From Ramlibacter tataouinensis (lineage in GTDB: Bacteria; Pseudomonadota; Gammaproteobacteria; Burkholderiales; Burkholderiaceae_C): 63,383 bases of DNA. Both the position numbers and the translations under genes were made by a program. The notes below the pieces were generated by a model, which made no database searches, was not told the origin of the DNA, and saw only the letters and a program-made list of their open reading frames with translations. Numbering within the stretch: position 1 is the stretch's first letter; each line of letters opens with the position of its first letter. Of the stretch, positions 16,898 to 25,343 are shown one piece after another. The stretch lies in contig DIZF01000017.1 in assembly GCA_002427815.1 (NCBI GenBank), positions 1 to 63,383 of the forward strand. The letters run 5' to 3'.

Positions 16898-17986
16898 TCA
16901 ACGGGGCGCTTCGGTGTCAATGCCCGCGATGATGGCGGCCGTCATGGTGGAGGTGTTGCCGGTGCCGTGGATGTCGGCGGTCCGCGCCTTCGGATCGGCG
17001 AGCGTGGCGACGATGGCGCGCTCCATCGCCTGCGCCGCCGCGACGGCCTGCGGGATGCTGCGCCTGCGGCCGAGCCAGTCGAGCAGCATCCGCGTCGAAT
17101 CGATCATGGCATAGGGATTGGCGCGGCCGCTGCCCGCGATATCGGGCGCCGAGCCATGCGTGGCCTGCGCCATCGCGAAATCGCCGTCGCCGATGCACAG
17201 CCCCGGTGCCATGCCCAGGCCGCCGACCAGACCCGCCGCCTCGTCGGTCAGGATGTCGCCGAACATGTTGGTGGTCACCACCACGTCGAAGTTCTGCGGG
17301 TCGCGCACCAGCCGCATCGCCATGGTGTCGACGATCACTTCGTTCACCTTGACGTCCGGAAACTCCTTCGCCGCCTTGTAGCACTCCTCCACGAACATGC
17401 CGCAGCCGAGCTTGAACACCGTGTTCTTGTGCACGATCGTCAGCAGCTTGCGGCGATTGCGCGCCAGATTCAGCGCCACCCGCGCTACCCGGTTGCTGCC
17501 CAGGCGTGTGATCACCCGCACCGAGATCGTCATGTCCTCGCTCGGCCGGAACTCGCCCGAGCCGGCGACCACGTTGCGGTCCGGCTGGAAGCCTTCGTTG
17601 TTCTCGCGCACGATGACCAGGTCGACGTCGTCCCGCAGGCAGCCGATGTCCGGGTAGGAGCGGGTCGGCCTGACGTTGGCGAACAGGTTGAAGTGCTTGC
17701 GCATGATCGGATGCGGGTTGATGGCACCGGGCACCTTCGGGTACTCGCGATGGCCGATCGGGCCGAGGACGAAACCGTCCATCTTCGCGAGCGCCTCCAG
17801 CGTCCCCGCGGGCAGCGTCGAGCCGTGGGTGTCCAGCGCGCGGCGCCCGATCGGCATCGGCCGCCACTCGATGCGCAGTCCGTGGCGCAGCGCCGCGGCG
17901 GAAGCGACCGCTACCGACGCGGGGACGATTTCATGGCCGATGTCGTCGCCGTCCAGGACGCCGAAGACGAGATGGGCGTCTTTCAT
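16898..17986 (-). CDS. Isocitrate/isopropylmalate dehydrogenase family protein
   Basis: A 362-residue NAD(P)-dependent beta-decarboxylating dehydrogenase acting on a 2-hydroxy acid with a 3-carboxylate. Conserved parts are the N-terminal GVLDGDDIGHEIVP, RENNEGF, the Lys in VHKNTVFK, the metal-site DILTDEAAGLVGG and the cofactor loop HGSAPDIAGSG. The substrate loop reads NPHPIMRKHFNLFANVRP, unlike the SLN loop of isocitrate or the usual isopropylmalate, tartrate or D-malate loops, so the substrate is not assignable. It is the last gene of the ABC-PrpD-PdxA2 operon, 45 bp after the PdxA2-like gene. leuCD are not in the window, which argues against leucine synthesis. Confidence 0.85.
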   Translation of the reverse strand: MKDAHLVFGVLDGDDIGHEIVPASVAVASAAALRHGLRIEWRPMPIGRRALDTHGSTLPAGTLEALAKMDGFVLGPIGHREYPKVPGAINPHPIMRKHFNLFANVRPTRSYPDIGCLRDDVDLVIVRENNEGFQPDRNVVAGSGEFRPSEDMTISVRVITRLGSNRVARVALNLARNRRKLLTIVHKNTVFKLGCGMFVEECYKAAKEFPDVKVNEVIVDTMAMRLVRDPQNFDVVVTTNMFGDILTDEAAGLVGGLGMAPGLCIGDGDFAMAQATHGSAPDIAGSGRANPYAMIDSTRMLLDWLGRRRSIPQAVAAAQAMERAIVATLADPKARTADIHGTGNTSTMTAAIIAGIDTEAPR

Positions 17987-18031
17987 GGGGGTCGATCTTT
18001 CTGTGGGGTTTCGAAAATGCCGGGCCGCGCC

Positions 18032-19063
18032 TCAATGCCCGGTCGCTGCCTGCGTGCGCGCCGCCGCCATGCGGGCTGCGATGCGCAACGCCTGTTCGAG
18101 GGCGCCGGTGTCGGCCTTGCCTTGCCCGACGATATCGAACGCAGTGCCGTGCGCCGGCGTCGTGAACACGGTTTTGAGCCCGGCCGTGACGGTGACGCCC
18201 TTGTTGAAGCCCAGCAGCTTGGTGGCGATCTGGCCCTGGTCGTGGTACATCATGACGACGCCGTCGTATTCGCCCTTCAGCGCCTTCAGGAAGATCACGT
18301 CCGATGGGACCGGGCCGGTGCACTGCACGCCTTCGGCCTGCAGCATGTCCACGGTCGGGCGGATGATGCGGATCTCCTCGTCGCCGAACAACCCGCCTTC
18401 GCCGCTGTGCGGATTGAGCGCCGCGACGGCGATGCGCGGCCGGGCGACGCCGTTGGCCTTCAGCGTCGCGTCGGCCAGGCGCACGGCCGAAGTAATGCGC
18501 TGCGGTGAGATCATTTCGATCGCCTGGCGCAGCGCGACGTGGGATGTCACGCGGAACGTGGCGAACTCCTTGATCACATTCATCTCGCCAAAGAAGCCCT
18601 CGTGCCGCGTGAGCGCCCCAAACATCTGGTGCTCGTCGGGAAATTTCCAGCCGCCCGCGTGCAACGCCGCCTTGTTGAGCGGTGCGAAGCAGATACCGTC
18701 CAGTTCGCCCGCGAGCGCCAGTTCGATCATGTGCGCCAGCGTTGCGCCGACGAGGCGCCCGGAGTCCGGCGAGATCTGGCCGCGCGGAATCAGTCCGGGG
18801 TCGATGTTGCCCATATCCACCAGCGCAATCTCGTCGCGCGACCAGTCGATGGCCGATACGCCGGGGTAACTGCGCCACCTCGGCCGGATGCCGGCGTCTG
18901 CGCAGCCCAGTTGCAGGACACGCGCATCGCCGATCACTGCGATGTGGGCCACGCCCTTGAGGGCGCCCGCCGCCAATACCTTGGCGCTGATTTCGGGGCC
19001 GATGCCGGTCATGTCGCCCAGCATGAGCCCGAGGACGGGCAGGCCTGTCGCTTGGTTTGCCAT
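18032..19063 (-). CDS. PdxA-family 4-phospho-hydroxyacid dehydrogenase (PdxA2-like)
   Basis: A 343-residue metal- and NAD-dependent dehydrogenase/decarboxylase of the PdxA family. Seen: MLGDMTGIGPEISAKVL at the N-terminus, FAPLNKAAL, a metal histidine in MMYHDQGQIATKLLGF and the C-terminal TVFTTPAHGTAFDIVGQG. PdxA2 enzymes are known to oxidise D-threonate- or D-erythronate-4-phosphate made by DUF1537 kinases. No kinase is encoded nearby, so the substrate is open. Placement inside a catabolic operon, 9 bp after the PrpD gene, argues against pyridoxine synthesis. Confidence 0.85.
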   Translation of the reverse strand: MANQATGLPVLGLMLGDMTGIGPEISAKVLAAGALKGVAHIAVIGDARVLQLGCADAGIRPRWRSYPGVSAIDWSRDEIALVDMGNIDPGLIPRGQISPDSGRLVGATLAHMIELALAGELDGICFAPLNKAALHAGGWKFPDEHQMFGALTRHEGFFGEMNVIKEFATFRVTSHVALRQAIEMISPQRITSAVRLADATLKANGVARPRIAVAALNPHSGEGGLFGDEEIRIIRPTVDMLQAEGVQCTGPVPSDVIFLKALKGEYDGVVMMYHDQGQIATKLLGFNKGVTVTAGLKTVFTTPAHGTAFDIVGQGKADTGALEQALRIAARMAAARTQAATGH

Positions 19064-19072
19064 CGTTCGCCT

Positions 19073-20494
19073 TCAGCCGGCCGCGCGCGTGAGCGCCGCC
19101 ATCAGTCGTTCCACCGATGGCAGCGTCTCGAAGTCGCGCACCATCGCCACCACCGATTCCGCCTGCCTGGCCGGAAACTTCGCATAGGCTGCGTTTTGCC
19201 GGAACTTCTCGGCCACCTCCTCGTAGCTCATCGGGTCGGCCGGGCTGCCCTTGCCGAAATCGGCGCGGCCCGAAATCATGCGGCCGTTCGCGAGCTCGAT
19301 GTCGATGATGGTGGTCATCTTGTGATAGCCGGCGGCTTCGGCGTCGGAGTCGACGACGAAATCGATCTTTTCGATCATGGCCCTGACATCCGGCCGCAGC
19401 ACGACCTCGTCGGTGAACTCGCCCAGGCCGGCGCGGCCTTCGAGCAGCAGGATGGCCATGCAGAACTCCATCGAAAACTTGGCCTGCAGCTCGTTGACCG
19501 GGCGGTGGTGGATCAGCGCATTGGGCATGTTGTGGTTGGTGCCCACGCGCACGCGCTTCACATCCTTCGCCTTGATGTCGTTGGCGCGGATCAGGCGCAG
19601 CATCTCGGTCATGCCCGGATGGGTGAGCGAACCCGACGGATGCGGCTTGATCGAAACGCCGGGGTTGGCGATGGTCCAGGGCGCGCCGAGCTTGCCCGCG
19701 ATCGCGTCGGGATCGTAGCCGCCGCCCGCCGCGCTGAAAAATCCGCGCGGCGCTTCGAGGATGCGATCGGTGGCCGTCCAGCCATAGGAGGCGAACTGCG
19801 CGGCGGCGACACCGCTCTCGGACGCGCGCCCGGCATGGAACGGCTTGGTCATGGTGCCGAAGTTCTCGCGCAGTCCGGCCGACTGGCTGCCGGCGATGGA
19901 CAGGGCGCGTGCCGTGGCTTCGGCATCCAGTCCCAGCAGCTTGGCGCTGGCCGCCGCCGCCGCGAAGGTGCCGCAGGTCGCGGTGGAATGAAAGCCGGTC
20001 TGGTAGTGGCGTGGATTGATCGCCTCGGCGATCTTGCACTCGACCTCCACACCGAGGTGGTAGGCCAGCATGGCGGCGGCGCCGCTGGCTCTGGTGCTTT
20101 CCGCCATCGCCAGCGCCGCCGGCAACGCCGGCGCGGTGGGATGGGTGAGCAGGCCGTAGACCCGGTCGGCGGCAACCGCCAGCTGGGTGTCGTCATAGTC
20201 GTCGGCGTGGATGCCGACGCCGTTGGCGAAAGCCGCGAAGCGCGGCGCGATCTTCAGGCTGGAACCGATCACCGTGGACGGACCGGCGCCCAGGTGCAGG
20301 TCGGCGAAGTGCTTGCGCACCATTTCGCCCAGATGGGTAGCACCACCCGACAGCGCCAGGCCCAATCCGTCCAGGATCGACTTCTTGCCCAGCGCCACTA
20401 CGTCCGCCGGCAGATCGGCGAGGCGGGTGTCGCAAATGAACTGGGCCACATACCGGGTCAGGTGTTCGTTCTGCGGATTGGATGGGGTGGTCAT
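19073..20494 (-). CDS. MmgE/PrpD family protein
   Basis: A 473-residue member of the MmgE/PrpD superfamily, which includes 2-methylcitrate dehydratase, cis-aconitate decarboxylase and aconitate isomerase-like enzymes. The ATG at 20494 gives MTTPSNPQNEHLTRYVAQF, a normal start; a longer upstream reading is not supported. Typical segments are ADDYDDTQLAV, HPTAPALPAALAMAE and YHLGVEVECKIAEAIN. No prpB or prpC is present, so this is not the methylcitrate cycle. A dehydratase, isomerase or decarboxylase for the transported acid is inferred. Confidence 0.88.
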   Translation of the reverse strand: MTTPSNPQNEHLTRYVAQFICDTRLADLPADVVALGKKSILDGLGLALSGGATHLGEMVRKHFADLHLGAGPSTVIGSSLKIAPRFAAFANGVGIHADDYDDTQLAVAADRVYGLLTHPTAPALPAALAMAESTRASGAAAMLAYHLGVEVECKIAEAINPRHYQTGFHSTATCGTFAAAAASAKLLGLDAEATARALSIAGSQSAGLRENFGTMTKPFHAGRASESGVAAAQFASYGWTATDRILEAPRGFFSAAGGGYDPDAIAGKLGAPWTIANPGVSIKPHPSGSLTHPGMTEMLRLIRANDIKAKDVKRVRVGTNHNMPNALIHHRPVNELQAKFSMEFCMAILLLEGRAGLGEFTDEVVLRPDVRAMIEKIDFVVDSDAEAAGYHKMTTIIDIELANGRMISGRADFGKGSPADPMSYEEVAEKFRQNAAYAKFPARQAESVVAMVRDFETLPSVERLMAALTRAAG

Positions 20495-20540
20495 TTCGTG
20501 CTCCGTGGTTGATGATGAATATCGGTGCCCGGCGGCTGGA

Positions 20541-21608
20541 TCAATTCGCAAGGGCCCGGCAATGCTCGGGCGGGAAATGAAGCCAGACGGTCTGGCCTTC
20601 CCCGACCGAGACGCCGACCGGCGTGATGGCCCGCACCGTATCGCCGTTGGGCAGGGCCACCAGGTAATCGCGGTGCGGGCCGAGATAGACCTGGCGCGTG
20701 ACGGTGGCACGGGTCCAGTTGCCCTCGGCCGCGTCCGGTTTCGTTGATGCCAGCTGGACGTCGTGATGCCGCACCGACACCGCCGTGGGTCCTTGCGGCG
20801 CGAATTCGCCGGATGCGCAGCGCAGAACCAGACCCTGGCCGCAATCGACGGTATCGCCGCCGGCCCAGCGACCCTTGAAGATGTTGGTGCCGCCTATGAA
20901 CCGCGCCACGAATTCGGTGCGCGGCTTCTGGTAGATGTCTTCGGGCGAGCCGGCCTGTTCGATCGTGCCCTGGTTCATCACCACGATCAGGTTGGCCGTC
21001 GTCATCGCTTCCGCCTGATCGTGCGTGACGTAAACGGTGGTGTACCGGTATTTGTCGTGCAGCCGGCGGATCTCGAAGCGCATTTCCTCGCGCAGGTTGG
21101 CGTCCAGGTTGGACAGCGGCTCGTCGAGCAGCAGGATCTCGGGCTCGATCACCAGCGCGCGCGCCAGCGAGACGCGCTGCTGCTGCCCGCCCGACAACGC
21201 GCCCGGGTAGCGCTGGGCCAGCTCGGTGAGTTTGGTGGCGGCGAGGATGGTGTCGGCGCGGCGCTGCAAGTCGCTGCGCGCCAAGCCGCGCAATCGCAGT
21301 CCATACGCGATGTTCTCGAACACCGTCATGTGCGGCCAGAGCGCATAGCTCTGGAAGATCATCGACATGTTGCGCCGCTCCGGCGCCTCGGTGGCGTCAG
21401 GTGAAGAGATGCGGCGTCCGCCGACCCGGATCTCGCCGCCGTCGGGCTCCAGAAAGCCCGCGATCAGCCGCAGCGTGGTGGTCTTGCCGCAGCCCGAGGG
21501 GCCCAGCAGGCAGACCAGCTGGCCCTTGTCGATGGCCAGCGAGATGTCCTTTACCACTGCCAGCGAGCCATATCGCTTGGTCAAGCCCGCCAGTTCCAGG
21601 AAGCTCAT
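20541..21608 (-). CDS. ABC transporter ATP-binding protein (ferric/organic anion type)
   Basis: A 355-residue ATPase of the PotA/FbpC class. Seen: Walker A GPSGCGKTTT, Q-loop FQSYALWPHMTV, signature LSGGQQQRVSLARAL, Walker B ILLLDEPLSNLDA, switch VTHDQAEA, then a C-terminal TOBE region. The ATG at 21608 begins one base after the permease stop and is preferred to a GTG 15 bases upstream. It powers the permease/binding-protein pair encoded just upstream. FbpC-type ATPases also serve phosphonate, sugar-phosphate and carboxylate importers, so iron need not be the substrate. Confidence 0.9.
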   Translation of the reverse strand: MSFLELAGLTKRYGSLAVVKDISLAIDKGQLVCLLGPSGCGKTTTLRLIAGFLEPDGGEIRVGGRRISSPDATEAPERRNMSMIFQSYALWPHMTVFENIAYGLRLRGLARSDLQRRADTILAATKLTELAQRYPGALSGGQQQRVSLARALVIEPEILLLDEPLSNLDANLREEMRFEIRRLHDKYRYTTVYVTHDQAEAMTTANLIVVMNQGTIEQAGSPEDIYQKPRTEFVARFIGGTNIFKGRWAGGDTVDCGQGLVLRCASGEFAPQGPTAVSVRHHDVQLASTKPDAAEGNWTRATVTRQVYLGPHRDYLVALPNGDTVRAITPVGVSVGEGQTVWLHFPPEHCRALAN

Positions 21609-21609
21609 G

Positions 21610-23340
21610 TCATCCCCCCGCACGTTGGAGCCCGGGGCCGCCGAGACCCGGGAATCGGTTGGCCAGAAAGACGATGGCGAAAGACACCGCGAGCAGCGTC
21701 AGGCCGAGCACCGAGATCGCACCCAGGTCGCCGCTCTCGTTCAGGTCGTAGATGATCACCGAGACCAGTTTGGTGTTGGCCGTCGTGAGCAGGATGGTGG
21801 CGGAGAGTTCGCGGATGGTGCCGATGAAGACGAAGCACCAGGTGGCGATCACGCTGGTGCGCAGCAGGGGCGCCGTGATCTGCCGCAGCGTCTTCAGCCG
21901 GCTGGCGCCGAGGATGCGGCTGGCTTCCTCGAGTTCCGGATGGATGCCGTGGAAGGCGGCCGACATCTGCTGGTACCCGGCCGGCATTTCGATGGTCAGG
22001 AACGCGATCAACAGGATCCACACCGTTCCGTACAGCATCAGCCCCGGGTGCGAGTAGGTCAGGAACACGCCCACGCCCAGCACGATGCCGGGGATGGCCA
22101 CCGGAGCCGTGGCCAGGAATCCGAGCAGCGGCGCGCCACGGATCGTGCTGCGCGAGACCATGTACGAGGTGAGCAGGGCGATGCCGGTGCCGAGCGTGGC
22201 CGTCGAAATACCGAGCAGGAAGGTGTTCCACATCGCCAGCTGCGTGGCCGAAAACTCGAAGAAAACGAAATGGAAGTTGTGCAGCGTCAGCGTTGCCCAG
22301 GTGAGCGGCTCCGAAACATTGCGCGTCAGCGCGGTCTTCAGCAGGGCCAGGTACGGCAGGATGACGGTGAGCGACAGCACGACCGCCACGAAGGCGATGG
22401 CCAGGGGCTTGAAACGGGCGAGCCGGGTGATGCGGGGCTCGCCGCTCTTGCCGCCCAGCACGGTGTAACCCTTGCGCCCCAGGATCCAGCTCTTGCCCTG
22501 CAGCAGCAGCACGGTGACGGCGAGCAGCGGCAACGATGCCGCCGCGGCCAGGCCCGGCTTGGGCGGATACTGGAACAGGCTCCAGATCTTCGTCGTCACG
22601 ACGTGAAAGCCGGCGGGCAGCGCCAGGATGGCCGGCGAGCCGAACATGGTGAGGGCCTGCAGGATCGCGATCAGCGAGCCGGCCAGCATCGCCGGCAACA
22701 CCAGCGGAATGGTGACGCGCCGCAGGGTCGTCGCCGGGCGTGCGCCGAGGATCGCCGAGGCGTCTTCGAGGTCCGATGGAACCCGGTCCAACCCGTTGGC
22801 CACCAGCGTGAAGACGTAGGGAAAGGTGTAGCAGGCGATCGCGAAGATCAGGCCCTGCAAGGTGTAGATGTTGACCAGCGGCGCATCGTAGGGCTGACCC
22901 CCGGCGAGCGAGCGGTACAGCACATTGACCAGGCCGCTGTTGGGCGCGGCCAGGATTTCCCAGGCGATCGCGCCGAGAAAGGGCGGCGTGACGAACGACG
23001 CCGTCACCAGCGCCCGCACCACGCGTCGCCCCGGCAGGTCGGTGCGGGACACCAGCCAGGCCAGCGGCGTCGCGATCGCGCAGGACAGTGCGCCGACCCC
23101 GAGCGCCATCACGATGGCCAGCCAAAACGGCTTGCGCAGCGTCACGTCATTCACCAGAGCGGCATAGTTCGCCAGAGTGAAGGCGCCGTCCTTGTCGACC
23201 AGGCTGTAGTAAAGCAGCCATGACAGGGGCAGCACCACCAGCGCGGCCAGCACCAGCACCAGCACGACGAATGCCGGCCGGAACAGGTCGATGCGAAGCG
23301 GCGGGGGCTTGGGGACGACTGCCTCGATCGCGACCGACAT
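21610..23340 (-). CDS. ABC transporter permease, fused two-domain (FbpB/ThiP type)
   Basis: A 576-residue inner-membrane protein with two tandem MetI-type permease domains, about residues 60-265 and 345-565. Both coupling EAA loops are recognisable: EDASAILGARPATTLRRVTI and EEASRILGASRLKTLRQIT. The fused layout is typical of ferric, thiamine and some organophosphonate or organic-anion importers. It lies 4 bp after the binding-protein gene and 1 base before the ATPase gene. Confidence 0.9.
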   Translation of the reverse strand: MSVAIEAVVPKPPPLRIDLFRPAFVVLVLVLAALVVLPLSWLLYYSLVDKDGAFTLANYAALVNDVTLRKPFWLAIVMALGVGALSCAIATPLAWLVSRTDLPGRRVVRALVTASFVTPPFLGAIAWEILAAPNSGLVNVLYRSLAGGQPYDAPLVNIYTLQGLIFAIACYTFPYVFTLVANGLDRVPSDLEDASAILGARPATTLRRVTIPLVLPAMLAGSLIAILQALTMFGSPAILALPAGFHVVTTKIWSLFQYPPKPGLAAAASLPLLAVTVLLLQGKSWILGRKGYTVLGGKSGEPRITRLARFKPLAIAFVAVVLSLTVILPYLALLKTALTRNVSEPLTWATLTLHNFHFVFFEFSATQLAMWNTFLLGISTATLGTGIALLTSYMVSRSTIRGAPLLGFLATAPVAIPGIVLGVGVFLTYSHPGLMLYGTVWILLIAFLTIEMPAGYQQMSAAFHGIHPELEEASRILGASRLKTLRQITAPLLRTSVIATWCFVFIGTIRELSATILLTTANTKLVSVIIYDLNESGDLGAISVLGLTLLAVSFAIVFLANRFPGLGGPGLQRAGG

Positions 23341-23344
23341 GGTC

Positions 23345-24391
23345 CTAGGTTCCGAAATACTCTTCGTACTTCTTCTTGATGGTCTCGACCTGGCCTTCCA
23401 GCGCCGCCGGGTCCGAATTCAGCAGTTTGATTTGCGACAGCGGCGTGCGGCCCGCCTTTTCCTTGACCTCGCTATGGAACGAGCGCAGGCCGCCGATATC
23501 GCTGTTGGATTGCTGGGCTTCGCGGGTGAACATGAAGTGATAGAACAGCCGGGCCGCGCTCGGATGCGGGGCGTTTTTCAGCAAGCCCGCGTTGCCCACC
23601 ACCAACGAGGTGCCGTCGGTGGCGTAGACCGGCTCGATCGGAACCCCGGATTCCTTCAGCAGGAACACGTTGTATTCGTTGCCGTCCGCCATCACCGGCC
23701 GCTCGCCCTGGGCCAGCTTCTTGGGCGGCTCGGTGGACGACTGAACCTGCATCACGTGCTGCTTGCCCAGCTTCTCGAAATAGCCCCAGCCCAGCGCCTG
23801 CGACAGGGCCTGAGTGTCGGTCATGATGGTTCCGCTGTAGCCGGGATGGGCTTTCACCAGCTTGCTGTCCCACTTCCGATCGAGCAGGTCGGCGTGGCTC
23901 TTGGGCGCGTCCTCCTTCTTGACCAGCCTGGTGTTGTAGGCGATCACGGAAAGGTGCGCGCGGTAGGCGGCGAACTGGCCGTCCGGATCCTTGTATTCCT
24001 TGGGCCAGAACTTGGCGACGTCGGACGGCACCGCCGCTTGCAGCCAGCCATTGCGCTTGAAGGCGACGAAATGGACCGCGTCGGAACTCTCGATCACGTC
24101 CGCGTTGTAGATCTTGCTGCTGTATTCCTGGTTGATGCGCTGGAAGTTGCGCTCGGCCCCGGAGCGTTCGACCTGGACCTTGATGCCGGGATATCTGGAC
24201 TCGAACAGCCTGGCCAGCCCTTCCGCTACCTTGACGTCGGTGGTCGTGTACCAGACCACCTTGCCCTCCTTCACGGCGGCGGCCACCAGTTGCGGTGTGG
24301 CGTCGTAGGGGGCCGGTGCCTGGGCGCCGGCCATGCCCGTCCAGAATGAGCCGGTGATAGCGAGCGCAGCGATGCTGGCTTTCGTTGACAT
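23345..24391 (-). CDS. ABC transporter substrate-binding protein (FbpA-like fold)
   Basis: A 348-residue periplasmic receptor. A signal peptide ends near GMAGAQA, residue 24. The mature protein opens VAAAVKEGKVVWYTTTDV, typical of the extracellular solute-binding family 1 / FbpA-like group. The paired tyrosines that bind ferric iron in FbpA are not obvious, which favours an organic substrate. A strong Shine-Dalgarno (AAAGGAGA) precedes the ATG at 24391. An in-frame longer reading starting at 24517 lacks such support and would cover the promoter. First gene of the six-gene operon. Confidence 0.88.
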   Translation of the reverse strand: MSTKASIAALAITGSFWTGMAGAQAPAPYDATPQLVAAAVKEGKVVWYTTTDVKVAEGLARLFESRYPGIKVQVERSGAERNFQRINQEYSSKIYNADVIESSDAVHFVAFKRNGWLQAAVPSDVAKFWPKEYKDPDGQFAAYRAHLSVIAYNTRLVKKEDAPKSHADLLDRKWDSKLVKAHPGYSGTIMTDTQALSQALGWGYFEKLGKQHVMQVQSSTEPPKKLAQGERPVMADGNEYNVFLLKESGVPIEPVYATDGTSLVVGNAGLLKNAPHPSAARLFYHFMFTREAQQSNSDIGGLRSFHSEVKEKAGRTPLSQIKLLNSDPAALEGQVETIKKKYEEYFGT

Positions 24392-24497
24392 GGCTTGTCT
24401 CCTTTGACTGAGTGACGAAGGTGCCGGGAGCCCTTGGGCAGGTGACCTGCTGTTGCCTCGGGGGTGCTCCTGAGCCGAGAAGTCCCGTTCCAGCGCC

Positions 24498-24531
24498 ATC
24501 CTAGTCGCGCGCCTCAAAGTGTCAACACTTT
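24498..24531 (-). promoter_or_regulatory. Promoter of the catabolic operon with overlapping operator
   Basis: On the minus strand, TTGACA (24520-24525) and TAGGAT (24498-24503) are spaced by 16 bp, a good sigma-70 promoter facing the binding-protein gene. The perfect inverted repeat AAAGTGT-CA-ACACTTT (24516-24531) covers the -35 box. It is the obvious operator for the divergent GntR/FCD regulator. On the plus strand, CATAAT at 24547-24552 is a weak -10 for the regulator itself. Confidence 0.65.
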
Positions 24532-24576
24532 TCCGTCAAAAGTCTACATAATCAGGGTAATCGTTAATATCGCTCC

Positions 24577-25248
24577 ATGCCGCACCCGACCCATTCGAGC
24601 CCGGACCAGGGCTTGCCGGCGACCATCGCCGAGCAGATCAAGCGCCTGATCTATGCCGGCGAGTTCAAGCCCGGCGACCGCCTGAACGAAGCGGCGCTGG
24701 CATTGCGCATGGGCACCAGCCGCGGTCCTATCCGCGAGGCGATCCGCATCCTTGCCGGGATCGGCCTGGTGACGGCGGTGATGAATCGCGGTGTTTTCGT
24801 GCGCCAGGTTTCGATTGCGGAGATGCTGGAAATCTACGACCTGCGGGCGCTGGTTTTCGGCTTCGCCGCCGAGCGGGCGGCCGAGCATGCGACCGACGAG
24901 GACCGGCTCAAATTCGAATTCCTGCTGGACCAGATGGACCAGGCCTGCCGGGACGGAGACGACGATCTCTATTACAGCGTCAACCTCGAGTTTCACGCGC
25001 TGATCCTGAGCCTGGCGCACAGCCAGCGGGCGCAGCGTCAGTACGACGATTACGTGAAGGAACTGCACCTGTTCCGGCGCCAGAACTTCAGCAAGCCCGG
25101 CAACATGAAGAAGTCGAACATCGAGCACCGCCGCATCTACGAGGCGATTTCCAAGGGCGCGACCGCCAAGGCCAAGGCCCAGGCGGAAATCCACATCCGG
25201 TCCGGTCGGCAGCGCCTGCTGGCGACACTCGGCGACGCGACCCGCTAG
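24577..25248 (+). CDS. GntR family (FadR/FCD subgroup) transcriptional regulator
   Basis: A 223-residue regulator. The N-terminal winged helix spans about residues 12-80 (EQIKRLIYAGEFKPGDRLNE, then SRGPIREAIRILAGIGLV). An all-helical FCD effector domain follows, with candidate metal-binding residues in EIYDLRAL, EFHALIL and EHRRIYEAI. FCD regulators usually sense a small organic acid and repress a divergent catabolic or transport operon, which matches this layout. The shared 185-bp gap holds a perfect inverted repeat over the operon's -35 box. Confidence 0.92.
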   Translation: MPHPTHSSPDQGLPATIAEQIKRLIYAGEFKPGDRLNEAALALRMGTSRGPIREAIRILAGIGLVTAVMNRGVFVRQVSIAEMLEIYDLRALVFGFAAERAAEHATDEDRLKFEFLLDQMDQACRDGDDDLYYSVNLEFHALILSLAHSQRAQRQYDDYVKELHLFRRQNFSKPGNMKKSNIEHRRIYEAISKGATAKAKAQAEIHIRSGRQRLLATLGDATR

Positions 25249-25343
25249 CGCCTGGTGCCGCCGCGGATGGGAATGCGACCCTCGCCCCGGCGCCTGGATT
25301 CGATTTGTGCAACAGTTGGGGCGACCTTCCGATTCTCCTGCCC

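Noticed and set aside
18032..19063. Annotation as PdxA for vitamin B6 synthesis
   Set aside because: The gene is embedded in a transport/catabolic operon and the sequence looks like the PdxA2 branch.
17931..20039. Long alternative minus-strand frame (about 700 codons) across the PrpD and PdxA2 genes
   Set aside because: It is a high-GC shadow frame, Arg/Ala/Gly-rich with no family features, and overlaps two clear enzymes on the same strand.
20541..24391. Annotation as a ferric iron importer under Fur
   Set aside because: Iron-binding tyrosines are not evident in the receptor, no Fur box was seen in the promoter, and the operon encodes hydroxy-acid enzymes.
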